From NCBI GenBank assembly GCA_024516035.1, contig CM044965.1, positions 27,480,425-27,544,424 on the forward strand: a DNA stretch of 64,000 bases, written 5' to 3'. Source of the DNA: Bactericera cockerelli. Its lineage: Eukaryota; Arthropoda; Insecta; Hemiptera; Triozidae. Numbering within the stretch: position 1 is the first letter of the stretch; every line of letters starts with the position of its first letter. Both the position numbers and the translations under genes were made by a program. Positions 11,925 to 22,505 of the stretch are shown here, piece after piece. The notes under the pieces were generated by a model. That model was not told the DNA's origin. It ran no database searches and saw nothing but the letters and a program-made list of their open reading frames with translations.

Positions 11925-12930
11925 CCCCCCCCCCCTCCTCATCCATTTCCCACTCTTTCTCCTCCTTCTCCCAATCTTCCTCCTCCTTCTCCCAATTTTC
12001 CTCCTCCTTCCCCCCTTCTCCCACTCTTTTTCCTCCTTCTCCTTGCCCCCCCCCTTTTCTTTCTACTTCTCCCGCTCTTCGTCCTCCGTCTTTTTTCTCC
12101 TCCTTCTCCTTCCTCTCCCTCCTTCTCCTTCCTCTCTCCCCCTTCTCCTTCCTCTCCCCCTTCTCCTTCCTCTCCCCCTTCTCCTTCCTCTCCCCCTTCT
12201 CCTTCCTCTCCCCCTTCTCCTTCCTCTCCCCCTTCTCCTTCCTCTCCCCCTTCTCCTTCCTCTCCCCCTTTTCCTTCTCCGACTCTTCCTCCTCTTTCTC
12301 CCCTTCTCTTTCCCCTTCTTCTCCTCTATCTCATCTTCCCTCTTCCTACTCCTTTATCTCCTCTTCCGCCTCCTTCTCTCACTTATTCTCGTTCTTCTTC
12401 TCTTCCTCCTCTTTCTCCTCTTCCTCCTTCTGCTACCCAATCTCCTCTTTCTCCCCTTCTCCTCTTATCTTTCCCCTTCTTCTCCTCCATCTCATCCTTC
12501 TTCTTCCTTCTCTTTTATCTCCTCTTCTGCCTCCTTCTCCCCCTTATTCTCCTTCTTCTTCTCTTCCTCCTGTCTCTCCTTCTACTACTCAATCTCCTCT
12601 TCCTTCTCCCCTTATCTTTCCCCTTCTTCTCCTCCATCTCATCCTTCTTCTTCCTTCTCTTTTATCTCCTCTTCTGCCTCCTTCTCCCCCTTATTCTCCT
12701 TCTTCTTCTCTTCCTCCTGTCTCTCCTTCTACTACTCAATCTCCTCTTCCTTCTCCCCTTATCTTTCCCCTTCTTCTCCTCCATCTCATCCTTCTTCTTC
12801 CTTCTCTTTTATCTCCTCTTCTGCCTCCTTCTCCCCCTTATTCTCCTTCTTCTTCTCTTCCTCCTCTTTCTCCTTCTGCTACCCAATCTCCTCTTCCTCC
12901 TCCTTCTCCTTTAACCTCTCCTCCTTCATC
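11925..12930. repeat. Pyrimidine-rich satellite tract with nested tandem repeats
   Basis: About 1 kb of almost pure C/T on the plus strand. It contains roughly seven copies of an 18-bp unit CCCTTCTCCTTCCTCTCC (about 12130-12270) and then three copies of a 147-bp unit (about 12466-12905) that are nearly identical. Open frames of 300-420 codons run in all three plus-strand frames because the tract lacks A-containing stop codons. They encode only S/P/F/L low-complexity sequence and are not credible genes. Confidence 0.9.
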
Positions 12931-13299
12931 CTTTGCCCTCTCCAACCCAGCATTTTACTACCACCCTGCACCTCTCTTTTTCGTCATATTCAGTCACTAC
13001 CCGGTCTCTAGTTTTACGTCTTTTTTCTCTACCCTTAATTTTTGTGCAAGAGAAAAAGGATGTTTCTCTTTGTCTACAGGGTGTGCAGAAAAGACGACTG
13101 CACCCGAGTTCCGGCCCGAGGCATGGTCCTTTATTTATTTTTCATAACCCTACTCTACACAATGAGGCATTGCAGTACATCTTTTCGGGCCTGAAATCGC
13201 CGCGACTGATTTGGTTTGAATACTGTCTTGTTATTTACTGATATTTTTTTTTGTTTTATCCAGGAGATCAGTGTCTTTAAACTCACATCTACTTTATTA

Positions 13300-13395
13300 A
13301 GGATTGGGTAGTTGGGATCAGGTGGAAGAGATTGCCATAAGCAATAATACAATACATCTCTTTGCATAGTTCAGACATTAATATTTTGTATAGGT
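13300..13395 (+). mobile_element. LINE 3'-end-like fragment
   Basis: GGTGGAAGAGATTGCCATAA followed by GCAATAA is shared with 15667-15770 (plus) and 22005-22060, 34720-34760 (minus). In the longer copies this module is followed by a polyadenylation-like AATAAAGTGTTAAATAAT and trinucleotide repeats, which suggests the 3' UTR of a non-LTR retrotransposon. Confidence 0.5.
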
Positions 13396-13510
13396 ATATG
13401 TTCCAGTTTTTTTTTCTCATAATTTTATGTTTATATTTAAATTATGTGATCTATTTGTTCGTTTCTGATATATTTCTTCAATGATATTTATTATTCAAGC
13501 TCTAAATTTT

Positions 13511-13735
13511 GTCCCGGTAGACCAGTTGTCAAGACGTCTGTCCGGTATTCAAGTTATACTCCCATTTGAGATCTTGACCAAATAATAATACGTCTTGGGC
13601 TTACTGATGGAACAAAGGGACCCACTAATCCTAATGGGGCTGTTTACTGCTGGAATAATGGGCCTTTAATATTCTTAATCGGGCAGTATAAATAAGGCCA
13701 TTATTATTATTATGAATAAAGCGATTGTATAATTA
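13511..13735 (+). mobile_element. SINE-like repeat (family G)
   Basis: Starts GTCCCGGTAGACCAGTTGTC and carries AATAATAATACGTCTTGGGC, a segment in common with the SINE at 19230-19447. It ends in ATTATTATTATTATG repeats. The B box is degraded, so a tRNA origin is inferred from the related copy. Confidence 0.5.
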
Positions 13736-13736
13736 T

Positions 13737-13912
13737 TATAGTCTGGCTGGGGGACTATAAACAGGGAGTAGACCAGCATTGGCTTGGTTCTGGGGGCCCT
13801 TGTCAATTATTAGCCTCCTTGTAAAGACAGTGGTAAAAGTGCAGAATCATTCCTCCACTGTCTAGCCACTATCGTTCACGATGACGCCACCCTATGATGA
13901 TTATTATTAAAT
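13737..13912 (+). mobile_element. Interspersed repeat family F, long copy
   Basis: GTCTGGCTGGGGGACTATAA through CACGATGACGCCACC, ending in ATGATGATTATTATTA. It matches 21070-21240 in reverse complement over the whole length. The end-of-unit trinucleotide repeat suggests a retroposon. Confidence 0.6.
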
Positions 13913-13930
13913 ATAAAGTTATTCTTTTTT

Positions 13931-14183
13931 TTTAAGTGGGGTTTAACGTCGCTTTCAACTGTCATGGTCATATCACGACGGGGGTTTTACCCTCCATTCG
14001 CAGGAAACTCACAAACCTGCTACTCACATTGACCTCACCCAGCCTGAGTGGGGCCGGGAAAAGCCAGCGTCACGAGAATTAGAATTTGAATGGTCACCCA
14101 TCCAAGTCTTAACCTCGCTGGATGTCGCTTAACTTCGGTGTTCTGAAGGGAACCGGTGTATTCAACATGCCATCGACGCTGGC
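13931..14183 (-). mobile_element. 5S-rRNA-derived SINE (family B), near full length
   Basis: Read on the minus strand it begins with GCCAGCGTCGATGGCATGTT, then GAATACACCGGTTCCC, GAAGTTAAGCGACATCCAGC, GAGGTTAAGACTTGGATGGG and TGACCATTC. This parallels the order of 5S rRNA from its 5' part through the internal control region. After the 5S-like part of roughly 100 bases come a body with CACCCAGGC-like blocks and GGAGGGTAAAACCCCCGTCG, then an A-rich 3' end. It is the best copy in the window for defining the family. Confidence 0.8.
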
Positions 14184-14607
14184 TTAAAGTTATTCTTAAT
14201 ACAGTAAGAGTGTCTGCACCCAGTACATTTTCGAGGTCCCTGAATTTCAGCATCACCCCTCCTCTATTTAGTCAACGTGTTTCAGTTATTCACATGTCGT
14301 ACGTATTCCTTGCTCACATTTCTTTCTATTATTTATATACAGGGTGTCCTGCGAAACCATAACAAACAGACAGGCAGAAATGAAAAACCAAAATCGGAGA
14401 ATGTACTATCGGAAAATGGTCAATGGTTTTGAGTCCCATGATTGGAGAATTTTGGTAAGATGAGTTTGAGTAATTGTGACATTACTGTTGTGATTAACAC
14501 AAATGTGATAGTTAGATTTTGCCTTATTAAAAAATAGTTCAGACGTCTCTAGTCTCCAAACTTTTTCTCCATCTCACCAAAGCATTCAATAATAAAAAAT
14601 AACCCCT

Positions 14608-14745
14608 TTTAGATGCTGGGTCAACACAAACGCACCGTATGGTTTCCCTTACAAACAAAATATAACCCAAATTTGGATATTACTTCCGAGAAATTTCTAA
14701 TATTAGAATTCGGAACTATTGTGTTTGTTTTCGTGGGGAAAAAAA
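14608..14745 (-). mobile_element. SINE family E fragment
   Basis: GATGCTGGGTCAACACAAAC and the following GGTTTCCCTTACAAACAAA match the reverse complement of the family-E body at 3400-3460. It continues into an AT-rich segment containing the palindrome TTCTAATATTAGAA, which also occurs near 2120 and 61945. Confidence 0.55.
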
Positions 14746-15079
14746 TATTTTTCGTTCCGATTTCATTTATGTCGGTTTATTTATTCCGCATGACGGGCGA
14801 GCACCTTACCACTAGCACCTTAGCTAATGGCGCCCCTAACCACCCGGTATATTACCAAGTCATTCCTGTTCTATTTGTATTCCTCTTTACTCCTTCCTCC
14901 AGTTCTCGAGATATTCACATCAATGTTCCCTGAGACCTCCAGTGTCTCTTAGTATTATTAAATTTTCCTGCTGTCTCTCTACTGCTGTATTCTTTTTTTT
15001 TTCGACAAAATCATCTTCTACATATTCATTTTTAACATCATTTTCTTCTTCTGTTTCGTCAAATTATACTTATAATGTA

Positions 15080-15301
15080 ATAATACTCTTTAGTGGAAGG
15101 TAACCACCAGACAAGTTTAATGCTTAAAGCATTTTCTACCACCTAACCCTCAGAGTTTTATTATTAAGTTGTCTATTCGTCTAATATCCAAATAAATGAG
15201 GAAAAATTCATGCATTGGGTGGGATTCGAACCAACGGATCCCTACGCTACCTGGATTTCCAGACTAGCGCGTTAACCACTTGAGTGGTTACCAGTGCACG
15301 G
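15080..15301 (-). mobile_element. tRNA-derived SINE (family A), full copy
   Basis: On the minus strand it runs from GTGCACTGGTAACC through GGTTAACGCGCTAGTCTGG, a B box GGTTCGAATCC, GGTTAGGTGGTAGAAAATGC and TTACCTTCCACTAAAGAG to an ATTATTA tail. The same order occurs at 36480-36705 (plus) and 50400-50616 (minus). The 5' end and the sequence after the B box (CCAGTGCAC) are complementary, as in a tRNA acceptor stem. Confidence 0.8.
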
Positions 15302-15414
15302 TACTTTTGACATGTACCTACTTCATAATTGGCAGCATCTTCTTTTTCTATATCATCCCCTTCTCCATGGTTTTGATTTTATTCAACTCTCTGCCAAACA
15401 TACATTCTTCTAAT

Positions 15415-15890
15415 ATCGATAAATAAAAAGGCTTGTAATCTGAAGGTCGGTGGTTCAAGTCCCAGGTTAAGCATAAATATATTTATTTTATTTTTTATTA
15501 CTATCCATTTTGTAATTTATTTGTTTATAACTATCCTTCTAATAATTTATTCAATAATAATAATAAATTTGGTAAAGCATGTTTGAGTAGTATCGATCGA
15601 TATCGATAAATAAAAAGGCTTGTAATCTGAAGGTCGGTGGTTCAAGTCCCAGGTTAAGCATAAATATAGGTTGGGTAGAAGAGATTGCCATAGGCAATAA
15701 CTCCACCCTTTAGTTAGGACATCTGTATTTATTTTGTATTCATGTATTTTTTAATGTACGAGTATTTTCTTTTTTTCTTGTTTTATTACTATCCATTTTG
15801 TAATTTATTTATTTGTTTGTAATTATCCTTCTAATAAGTTATTCAATAATAATAATAAATTTGGTAAAGCATGTTTGAGTAGTTGTGAGA
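15415..15890 (+). repeat. Tandem segmental duplication of a SINE-C fragment
   Basis: A unit with TATCGATAAATAAAAAGGCT, TGTAATCTGAAGGTCGGTGG, GTTCAAGTCCCAGGTTAAGC and then TTCAATAATAATAATAAATT occurs at about 15415-15595 and again at about 15599-15885. The second unit contains an extra LINE-tail-like segment at about 15667-15780 (GGTTGGGTAGAAGAGATTGC) that the first lacks. Confidence 0.7.
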
Positions 15891-16871
15891 TCACGATTGT
15901 AAAAACATAATATCATAACTTGAATCGTTACATTCTTCCATCAGTTTGCCGTTTCCCAAATCTTCTTTGTGTCGGCATTGTTCAACTTCTTTCTCATGTT
16001 TGAGAATGGTTCTCTCTGGCACTCCTATATCGAACTTTACGTCTGGATGCCCTTCCCAACGTCAACCCTACTAATGTAAATGATTTGTGTTATTGTCTTC
16101 TGGCCTCATAAAGCTGATATCGTATCTGTTTACCGTCCCCAGTGAGACATTTGTCATACATTATTTTCTTAATTAGATTTCAGTGAAACCTGGATATAAG
16201 AGAGCGCAAAAGACCAGGAATTTTTTCTCTAACATCCAGGTTTATCTTATAAAGAGGTTATTTTCACTTAAAGAGAGGCAAGTTTGATCTGGAAATTATT
16301 TCCTTTGATCAAGGTTTCTCTTACATAGATCCAGTTTTCTTACATTCAAATTAAACTGTATACGTAACACGCCAACCCGGAGTTTTGTTTGAAAATTCTG
16401 TCTTAGCCGCAATTCAAATAGTTCAAATACATCCTTAAAAAGCCTCCTTTCTCTGAAAAATGAAAGAAAGAAAAAATGGAAAAAACTACCCCTGAATCAC
16501 ATGTGTGTAACATTCTGTCACACCCCCTATCAAGAGTCCCTCTATCCCTTTTTTCGTGAGGGTAAGAAACTGTATTACCTCGCCCATATCTCAGCGGGTG
16601 GCTTTTCTTTATTGACAGCTACTGTCAGACTGACAGGATGTGCATAGGAAAGCTCCTGGATTGAAATCAGCATAATTTGCCGATTCCAAATGTCTTTGAA
16701 GTTCTTCGTTTTTGCGTTAGCATTTGAAATTCGGATTTCTTAATCTTTTCCTGATTTTCCCCCCGTATTGGAATGATGTTGGATTTTTACAGTTTATTAC
16801 AGTGGGGTTTCGGGGGATCTATTTGTATTAAAGAGGAATACATTCAGATGATTCTCTATGATTCATAAGTG

Positions 16872-16960
16872 ACAGCCAGCGTCGATGGGGCATTGAATGC
16901 ACCGGTTCTCGTAGGATCACCGAAGTTAAGTAACGTTAAGCGAGGTGAAGACTTCGTGAT
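16872..16960 (+). mobile_element. 5S-derived SINE (family B), 5' fragment
   Basis: GCCAGCGTCGATGGGGCATT, then CACCGGTTCTCGTAGGATCA and CCGAAGTTAAGTAACGTTAA. This is the copy closest to 5S rRNA in the TTCTCGTAGGATCACCGAAG block. It stops after the 5S-like head. Confidence 0.7.
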
Positions 16961-17935
16961 GAGAACATCATCTACGTTTCCTCCTTTTCTCATTTATTCT
17001 TCTGATGCCTTTCTAGGTTCTCTTATATTTTTTCTACTTCTTCATTTTTGTCCTTTATTTCTTCATCTCCCCTTTCTTCGTCCTCTCATGTCTTGTTATG
17101 CTCTCCTATATTTTCCTCCTCGCATACTCGAGACGTTCACATATCTACTCACGTTAATAATATTCTGAAAATGTCATGTGTGTACCAGAGAGAAGGAGAG
17201 AGAGAATGTGTATATGTGAGAGAGAAAAAGAGAGGTAGGGAAAAAGAGCAATATATCTATCTGTATAATGATGTGTATGTACCCTTAAATAATGTACTTT
17301 TGTTATATAGAATTTCAACCCTTGAACCTTCATGCTAATCTATGAAAGGTAATAAGAAGAAAGTTTTTTTTATCAAATCGTTACTTAACACTTAGTCTGC
17401 ACACAAAAGACCGAGAGTCAACTCTTTAAGTTTTTTTTAAACAAGTTTACGAGCTATTCCCATTTTTAAATAAAACACGTATTTTTTATTTTCTGGGGAT
17501 CCAATCAAACCTTTACGTAGAAATAGCAACAAGTGGTAGATTTTTTTATTTAGTATTTAATGAACATTTATTTAAAGAGAGGAGGACTGCAACACGGAGA
17601 GTCCTTGCCCCAGTGGTGGAATTACTTTGTCAGTATATCTAAGCTTTTGGATTACCCTGTATGCGTCAAAGGGTTAAGCAGATACACTTTTCAGTTCCAT
17701 GACACAGTCTCATGAAATATATATTACATAATATATATTTATTTTATACAATAATTATGTATACAGTATACACCATACGTACTATAATAACACATGAAAC
17801 AAAATAGACATACATACCTAAAATACTATTATTATACTGTAGCAACATTTTCATCTTTGAAATGACAACACTGAGAAAAAATAAACGAATTACAAAGTGG
17901 ACAAGATTAAAAAATTTACTCTCTTTATTATAGGA

Positions 17936-17970
17936 CTTTCCTTATCCTATAATAAGGAAAGTGTTGTATT
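17936..17970. repeat. Solo terminal hairpin of the 10.3-kb TIR element
   Basis: ACTTTCCTTATCCTATAATA followed by AGGAAAGT is identical to the left end at 10302-10329 and can fold into a 10-bp stem. Confidence 0.65.
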
Positions 17971-18231
17971 ATACTAGGAGTTCTCCATGATTGACTCATA
18001 CTTGAGACTCTTGAGAGTAGGTACTCTTGACTAGATCTAGAAATCATTACGACTTGTAATAAATTCATCTTTAATATTTTACAAATTAAAATACTTTCTT
18101 TTTATACTCCAGGCCGCGGTGCAGGCTGGAAACAGAACAGTTTATGTTTATCCTTGTTAATAAAGTATAGGGAAACTATGTTTTTTCTATCATAAGGTAG
18201 CAAATATGGAGAATAATTAATATTCCTTCTT

Positions 18232-18650
18232 TTGTCTTTTTCACCAATCTTTCTCCTCTTTCTTTCTTTTTTTCTCTCTCTCTTTCTTTCTCACTCTCTC
18301 TTGTTTCATCTTTTTACCATCTTCGCTCATTCTCTTTTCTCTCATTATTTTTCACCAATCTTTCTCTTTCTTCACTCTCTCTTTCACCAATTCTCTTCTT
18401 TATTTCAACTTTCTCTCTCTCTCTTTTTCTTTATCTTTTTACCATCTTCTCTATTTCTCTTTTTTCTTATTATTTTTCACCAATCTTTCTCCCATCTTCT
18501 TCCTCTGTCTGTATATCATTTCTCACCTTCTCTTTATTTCCAAATATTCTCTTTTTTTACTCTCTATTTCACGAACCATTTGCTTTTCCTAAATTTCAAC
18601 ATCCCTTTCTGTCTATCTCTATATTTCAAGTTACTTTTTAAGATACCTGT
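18232..18650. repeat. Pyrimidine-rich tract with a degenerate tandem repeat
   Basis: A T/C-rich plus strand with recurrent blocks such as TTTTCACCAATCTTTCTC and ATCTTTTTACCATCTTC, spaced about 120 bp apart. The open frame through it is S/F/L low complexity and is not a gene. Confidence 0.75.
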
Positions 18651-19229
18651 GTAAACTGTTCAAAAATTTGAATTGTTAAAAAAAAATCTTTCTCTTTTTC
18701 TCTCCCATCACCCCTTTCACCTTATCTACCTTCAAGGATATGCAATATATTTACATCCTTATCATTTCTGACACACAATTTTCAATTTTCCCAAAGCGAA
18801 TAGAAAGATCTCAGAAAAGAAGGAGAAAGGGAGAGAAAGAGAAGAAGAAGAAAAATTCGAAGGAGAAGGTAAGAAGCAATAATAATAGTGAAATAAACTT
18901 CCAAAATTAAGGACACATCACTTCTTCGTATCATTTGTGAATTTATTTTTTGTGGAGAATAAACTGACTCTCTTGAAAATAGTTTTTTTTTTTAAATATT
19001 TTTTGCTATGTTCTGTAATCTACTGAAAGGTGTAGGTTGTGGCAAATAAAAAACTTCATTTTTGCACATTTTACTTTGGTTTTCGAATATTCTGAAAGGC
19101 TTAATAGAGTTTCATAATATTAAAAATCATATTTTAGCAATGTACAAAGTTATACATTTTTTTGAAATCGTATTCACCATTCACGATTTCACGCAAACTC
19201 TGTATCTCTAAATTGGAACATCATAATTG

Positions 19230-19447
19230 TGTCCCAATAGCTCTGCGGTCATGTCATAGGCCTACTAATCTTATGGTTACGGGTTCAAAACCCAGACTTG
19301 ACGTGTAATTTTCCCACTTGGTATTTTGAACACATAATAATACGTCTCGCTAGAGTCATAGGATTCAGTAGTCCTCTTTAGGGTAGTTACTCGCCTGGTG
19401 GTTACACTGGTTACCTTCCACTAAAGAGTGTTATTATTATTAGTATA
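19230..19447 (+). mobile_element. tRNA-derived SINE with family-A tail
   Basis: The tRNA-like head runs GTCCCAATAGCTCTGCGGTC, then GGTTACGGGTTCAAAACCC (B box). Its tail CGCCTGGTGGTTACAC, TTACCTTCCACTAAAGAG and (ATT)n matches family A. Different heads joined to a common tail indicate a SINE superfamily that probably shares one LINE partner. Confidence 0.65.
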
Positions 19448-19485
19448 AATGAGGCAATATTATTTATTTTAATTTTCCGGCCCTA

Positions 19486-19590
19486 CCCAGGCTGGGTGAG
19501 ATTAATGTGGGTATCTGGTACGATTCCCAGCGAATGAAGGGTAACACTCCCGTCCTGATCAGAACGTTAAAACCAAATAGAATCGTTGGC
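19486..19590 (+). mobile_element. 5S-derived SINE (family B), 3' body fragment
   Basis: CGGCCCTACCCAGGCTGGGT, GAGATTAATGTGGGTA and CCAGCGAATGAAGGGTAACA match the body of the copies at 13931-14183 and 54285-54475. The following sequence to about 19700 (GTTAGGAAGGGCACCCAG, TTGAACAATGCCGAC) is shared in reverse with 15950-16075. Confidence 0.6.
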
Positions 19591-20028
19591 GTTAGGAAGG
19601 GCACCCAGCTGAGAAAAAAAAACGTGCTCGACCCTAGCAACCTGAACCATGAGGTTGAACAATGCCGACCCCAATAGCACCATAAGCTAATATGGTAGGT
19701 ATAAAGGCGAGGGAGAGAATTATATATTATTATTTTGTTTTAATTAAAAAATAACAACACAACACCTTTGAATACTTCGGATATAATCGGAAGTAAAAAG
19801 TAAATAAAGAAGAAGAAATTGCTAACGAGTCTTCTGCTGGAAATCCAATATCAAGTCTATTGAAATTCTCGATGTAATACATTTTTTTCCATCCATTTTT
19901 ACCTATATCTCGAATATTTTTCATGTTTCTCTCAAATATATTGGGTGGTCCAGAAGTGTCTTGTTTCCTTGTATAGCTGACTGTTTGCTATTGCTGTGCC
20001 ACTGAAAATATCATTAATAATAATAATA

Positions 20029-20103
20029 ACAACACTCTTTAGTGGAAGATAACCACCAGGCGAGGTTCATGCTCATGCCCTCAGAGTCTTATTATTATGT
20101 GGT
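20029..20103 (-). mobile_element. SINE family A tail fragment
   Basis: AACACTCTTTAGTGGAAG, CCACCAGGCGAGGTT and CCCTCAGAGTCTTATTATTA are the reverse complement of the family-A tail. Confidence 0.65.
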
Positions 20104-20819
20104 CAGAAACTCAAATTCTGTCTGTCTATTTGTCTGTCGGTTAAAAACATTCCTTGTTACGCGCAAATCTCAGAAACTACTGAACGGATTTTGACGAAAT
20201 TTTATAGACATAGAGGAAACATTCTGTAGATTGTCCATTTTTTTAAATTCATCAACTTCGCACTAGCGGTTCTTGGTGATAGAAGCCTGACCACTAACTT
20301 TTTACTTAAACTCTTTTATCTCGTGAACGGTACACCTGATTTTGATGAAATTTTGTATGTAAATGCTTATTAGCGTTTTACATAGTTCATTTATAGTAAT
20401 TTTTTAAATAAATTTTGATTGAGCTCTGATATTTAAGAAAACCCAAAAAATTGTACAAAAAAGTCACAAAATAAGGTTCTCGACTTGCCGATACAGAATT
20501 TTTTTGTAAAATCTAGAATGTAAGAAAAATGGTATTTAACAATATAAAACAAATTTGAAGAAAATCGTTTAAAAAAATGTTTATGAAAATAATTAAGATG
20601 AAGAAATATTACAATACAATACATATTATGATTAACCTGGTAAAATGCACATTACAATATAATCCACCTGGTAGAATATCCTTCGTATATTCTTCAATTT
20701 TCATGTTTCTACCATCTAGGTACATAAAATATATTCATCCTCATATCATCCATATTTTCTCTTCCAATAATATCTTCCTGTCAAGTGCCTGGAAAATCAG
20801 GTGAGACGCAGCCAGGGAT

Positions 20820-20910
20820 GATATTTTAACAACAGCAATATCAACAACAACAATAACAACAGCAATAATAACAACAGTAAAAATGTCAACAACAACAATT
20901 ACCGTTAATA
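20820..20910. repeat. AAC trinucleotide microsatellite
   Basis: An interrupted (AAC)n/(AAT)n repeat. Its length is variable and it has no coding context. Confidence 0.8.
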
Positions 20911-21069
20911 ATGTTATCTACAAACTGCAGGATATTTTACGAAGAATTTTTTGAAGAGGTTCAATCCTTTCAGAGCTTTTAGATTGATTTGCTATTGTAT
21001 CGTTTTTGCAGCATCGTTCATCATTTCTCTTTGTATCAGCCGCGCTTGTTAATGTCTTGGCAAAGTAGG

Positions 21070-21240
21070 TATCATCATCATAGGGTGGCGTCATCGTAAA
21101 CGATGGTAGCCAGACAGTGGAGGCATGACTCAGCACTTCTACCAATGTCTTTACAAGGAGGCTAATAATTGATAAGGGCCCCCAGAACCAAGCCAATGCT
21201 GGTCTACTCCCTGTTTATAGTCCCCCGGCCAGACTGCGGG
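21070..21240 (-). mobile_element. Interspersed repeat family F, second long copy
   Basis: Reverse complement of the copy at 13737-13912, beginning CATCATCATAGGGTGGCGTC and ending CCCGGCCAGACTGCGG. Most of the length aligns by eye with few differences. Confidence 0.6.
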
Positions 21241-21355
21241 TCTACTCCTTGGTATACGGATACGTAGGTATAACGGATAGATAAAATAACTTCAGATTTT
21301 GATTCGTTTTCATTTACTTACAATAGACATGAGTGGAAGTATCAGTTGATATAGT

Positions 21356-21494
21356 TATCATATTTCTGTTAATCACTTTTGTGATGCCACAACTACTCAA
21401 ACTCGCCTTCATAAATCTACGATGAAACCGGGACTTCAAACCACCTACCTCCAGGTTACAAGTTCACCGCCTTATCGATCAAGCTACTGAGATC
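21356..21494 (-). mobile_element. tRNA-derived SINE (family C), copy 3
   Basis: The minus strand reads AGCTTGATCGATAAGGCG, GTGAACTTGTAACCTGGAGG, then a damaged B-box region (GGTTTGAAGTCCC), then the body with GTAGATTTATGAAGGCGAGT and the GTTGTGGCATCAC block. Confidence 0.7.
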
Positions 21495-21595
21495 GGTGTA
21501 TCACTTGATTTATTCACTATTTGGAAAGATTTGCGGGATGTTTTTTTAATGAATGTTTCTCAAAAAAAATGGAGTGTTTCAGAGTCTTTTTTTGA

Positions 21596-21745
21596 AGTCA
21601 TGAAGCAATAGCTACTTAAAACGCTTATGGTCATTTTATTTAGGTTTCCCATTCCGTAGTATGCCGTATGCGTCCTCCCTTCTGATGGTCAAGTAGTAAC
21701 AATATGGTCAGCTGTTGGTCCAACACAAGAGAACTGGAAAGTGTT
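21596..21745 (-). mobile_element. SINE family E fragment
   Basis: TCATGAAGCAATAGCTACT, ACGCTTATGGTC, CATTCCGTAGTATGCCG and CCTTCTGATGG match the family-E copy at 53400-53500 in the same orientation. The tRNA head is missing. Confidence 0.55.
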
Positions 21746-21857
21746 CCATACTGTAATCAATTTCATTTGTATTTTGTTAGCTCTGTGGTTGGAACCTGAA
21801 ACTTTCGTATGTTAAGCAAGGATTTTAATCACGGGGCTAATTCTGCGGTTTTGTTTT

Positions 21858-22062
21858 ATTATTATTATTTAACACTTTATTAATTGAACATATGTATATA
21901 CATCTACAACACAGATAATTACAAATTAATATACAATACAAGAGAAGTAAAAAGAGAAAAAAATAAGAAAAAATATTTTAATAAATATATACATAATATA
22001 TGTCATAACTAAAGGGCGGGGTTATTACCTTTGGCAATCTCTTCCACCCAACCCTTTTAGTT
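21858..22062 (-). mobile_element. LINE 3' UTR fragment
   Basis: Read on the minus strand: GGTTGGGTGGAAGAGATTGC, CAAAGGTAATAACCCCG, an A/T-rich body, then AATTAATAAAGTGTTAAATA and ATAATAATA. The order (module, AATAAA-like signal, short tandem tail) is that of a 5'-truncated non-LTR retrotransposon. No protein-coding part remains. Confidence 0.6.
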
Positions 22063-22447
22063 TGTTCTAAAAAAATCCATCATCACAACGGTCAAATTTG
22101 AGGTATCTATGAAGTTGGACGTTGCTTCAGCTGAACTAGAACGGTCTTAGGAGAACTGTTGTGTTTCTATATCCAACAACTCTTTCTCACTCCAGCCTTC
22201 CTCTCTCAGATCTTCTTTGGAAGGCTCAGTTCTTACAGCCTACCTTGTTCAAGGTGTCTCTCAGAGGCCAAGGTGTCCTTCCGGTAATCCAAATTTTGAT
22301 GGTTTGAAACCCAGTCGTATTGTTATGTAGTCACTATTAGGTACATCTTATAATAGAGGTCGGTGTGATAATTGGGGCTTCACTGGTGGAACTCTAACCA
22401 ATCTAAATTTTGTTATTTTATAATTATGTTATATTTATGTTATAATT

Positions 22448-22505
22448 TTGAGGGTAAAACCCCCGTCCTGGTATACCATGAAGGTAAAAGCGACTCAAAA
22501 TAAAA
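22448..22505 (+). mobile_element. 5S-derived SINE (family B) terminal fragment
   Basis: GAGGGTAAAACCCCCGTCCT and AAGCGACTCAAAATAAAAAA match the 3' end of family B. Confidence 0.5.

Noticed and set aside
11882..13147. Open frames of 421, 342 and 322 codons on the plus strand
   Set aside because: They overlap in three frames of one C/T-only satellite and encode only S/P/L/F low-complexity repeats. Stops are absent because the tract lacks A and G.
15195..15301. Functional tRNA gene
   Set aside because: The A and B boxes belong to a SINE with body and tail, repeated at 36480 and 50400. The same applies to the heads at 53600, 53990 and 63462.
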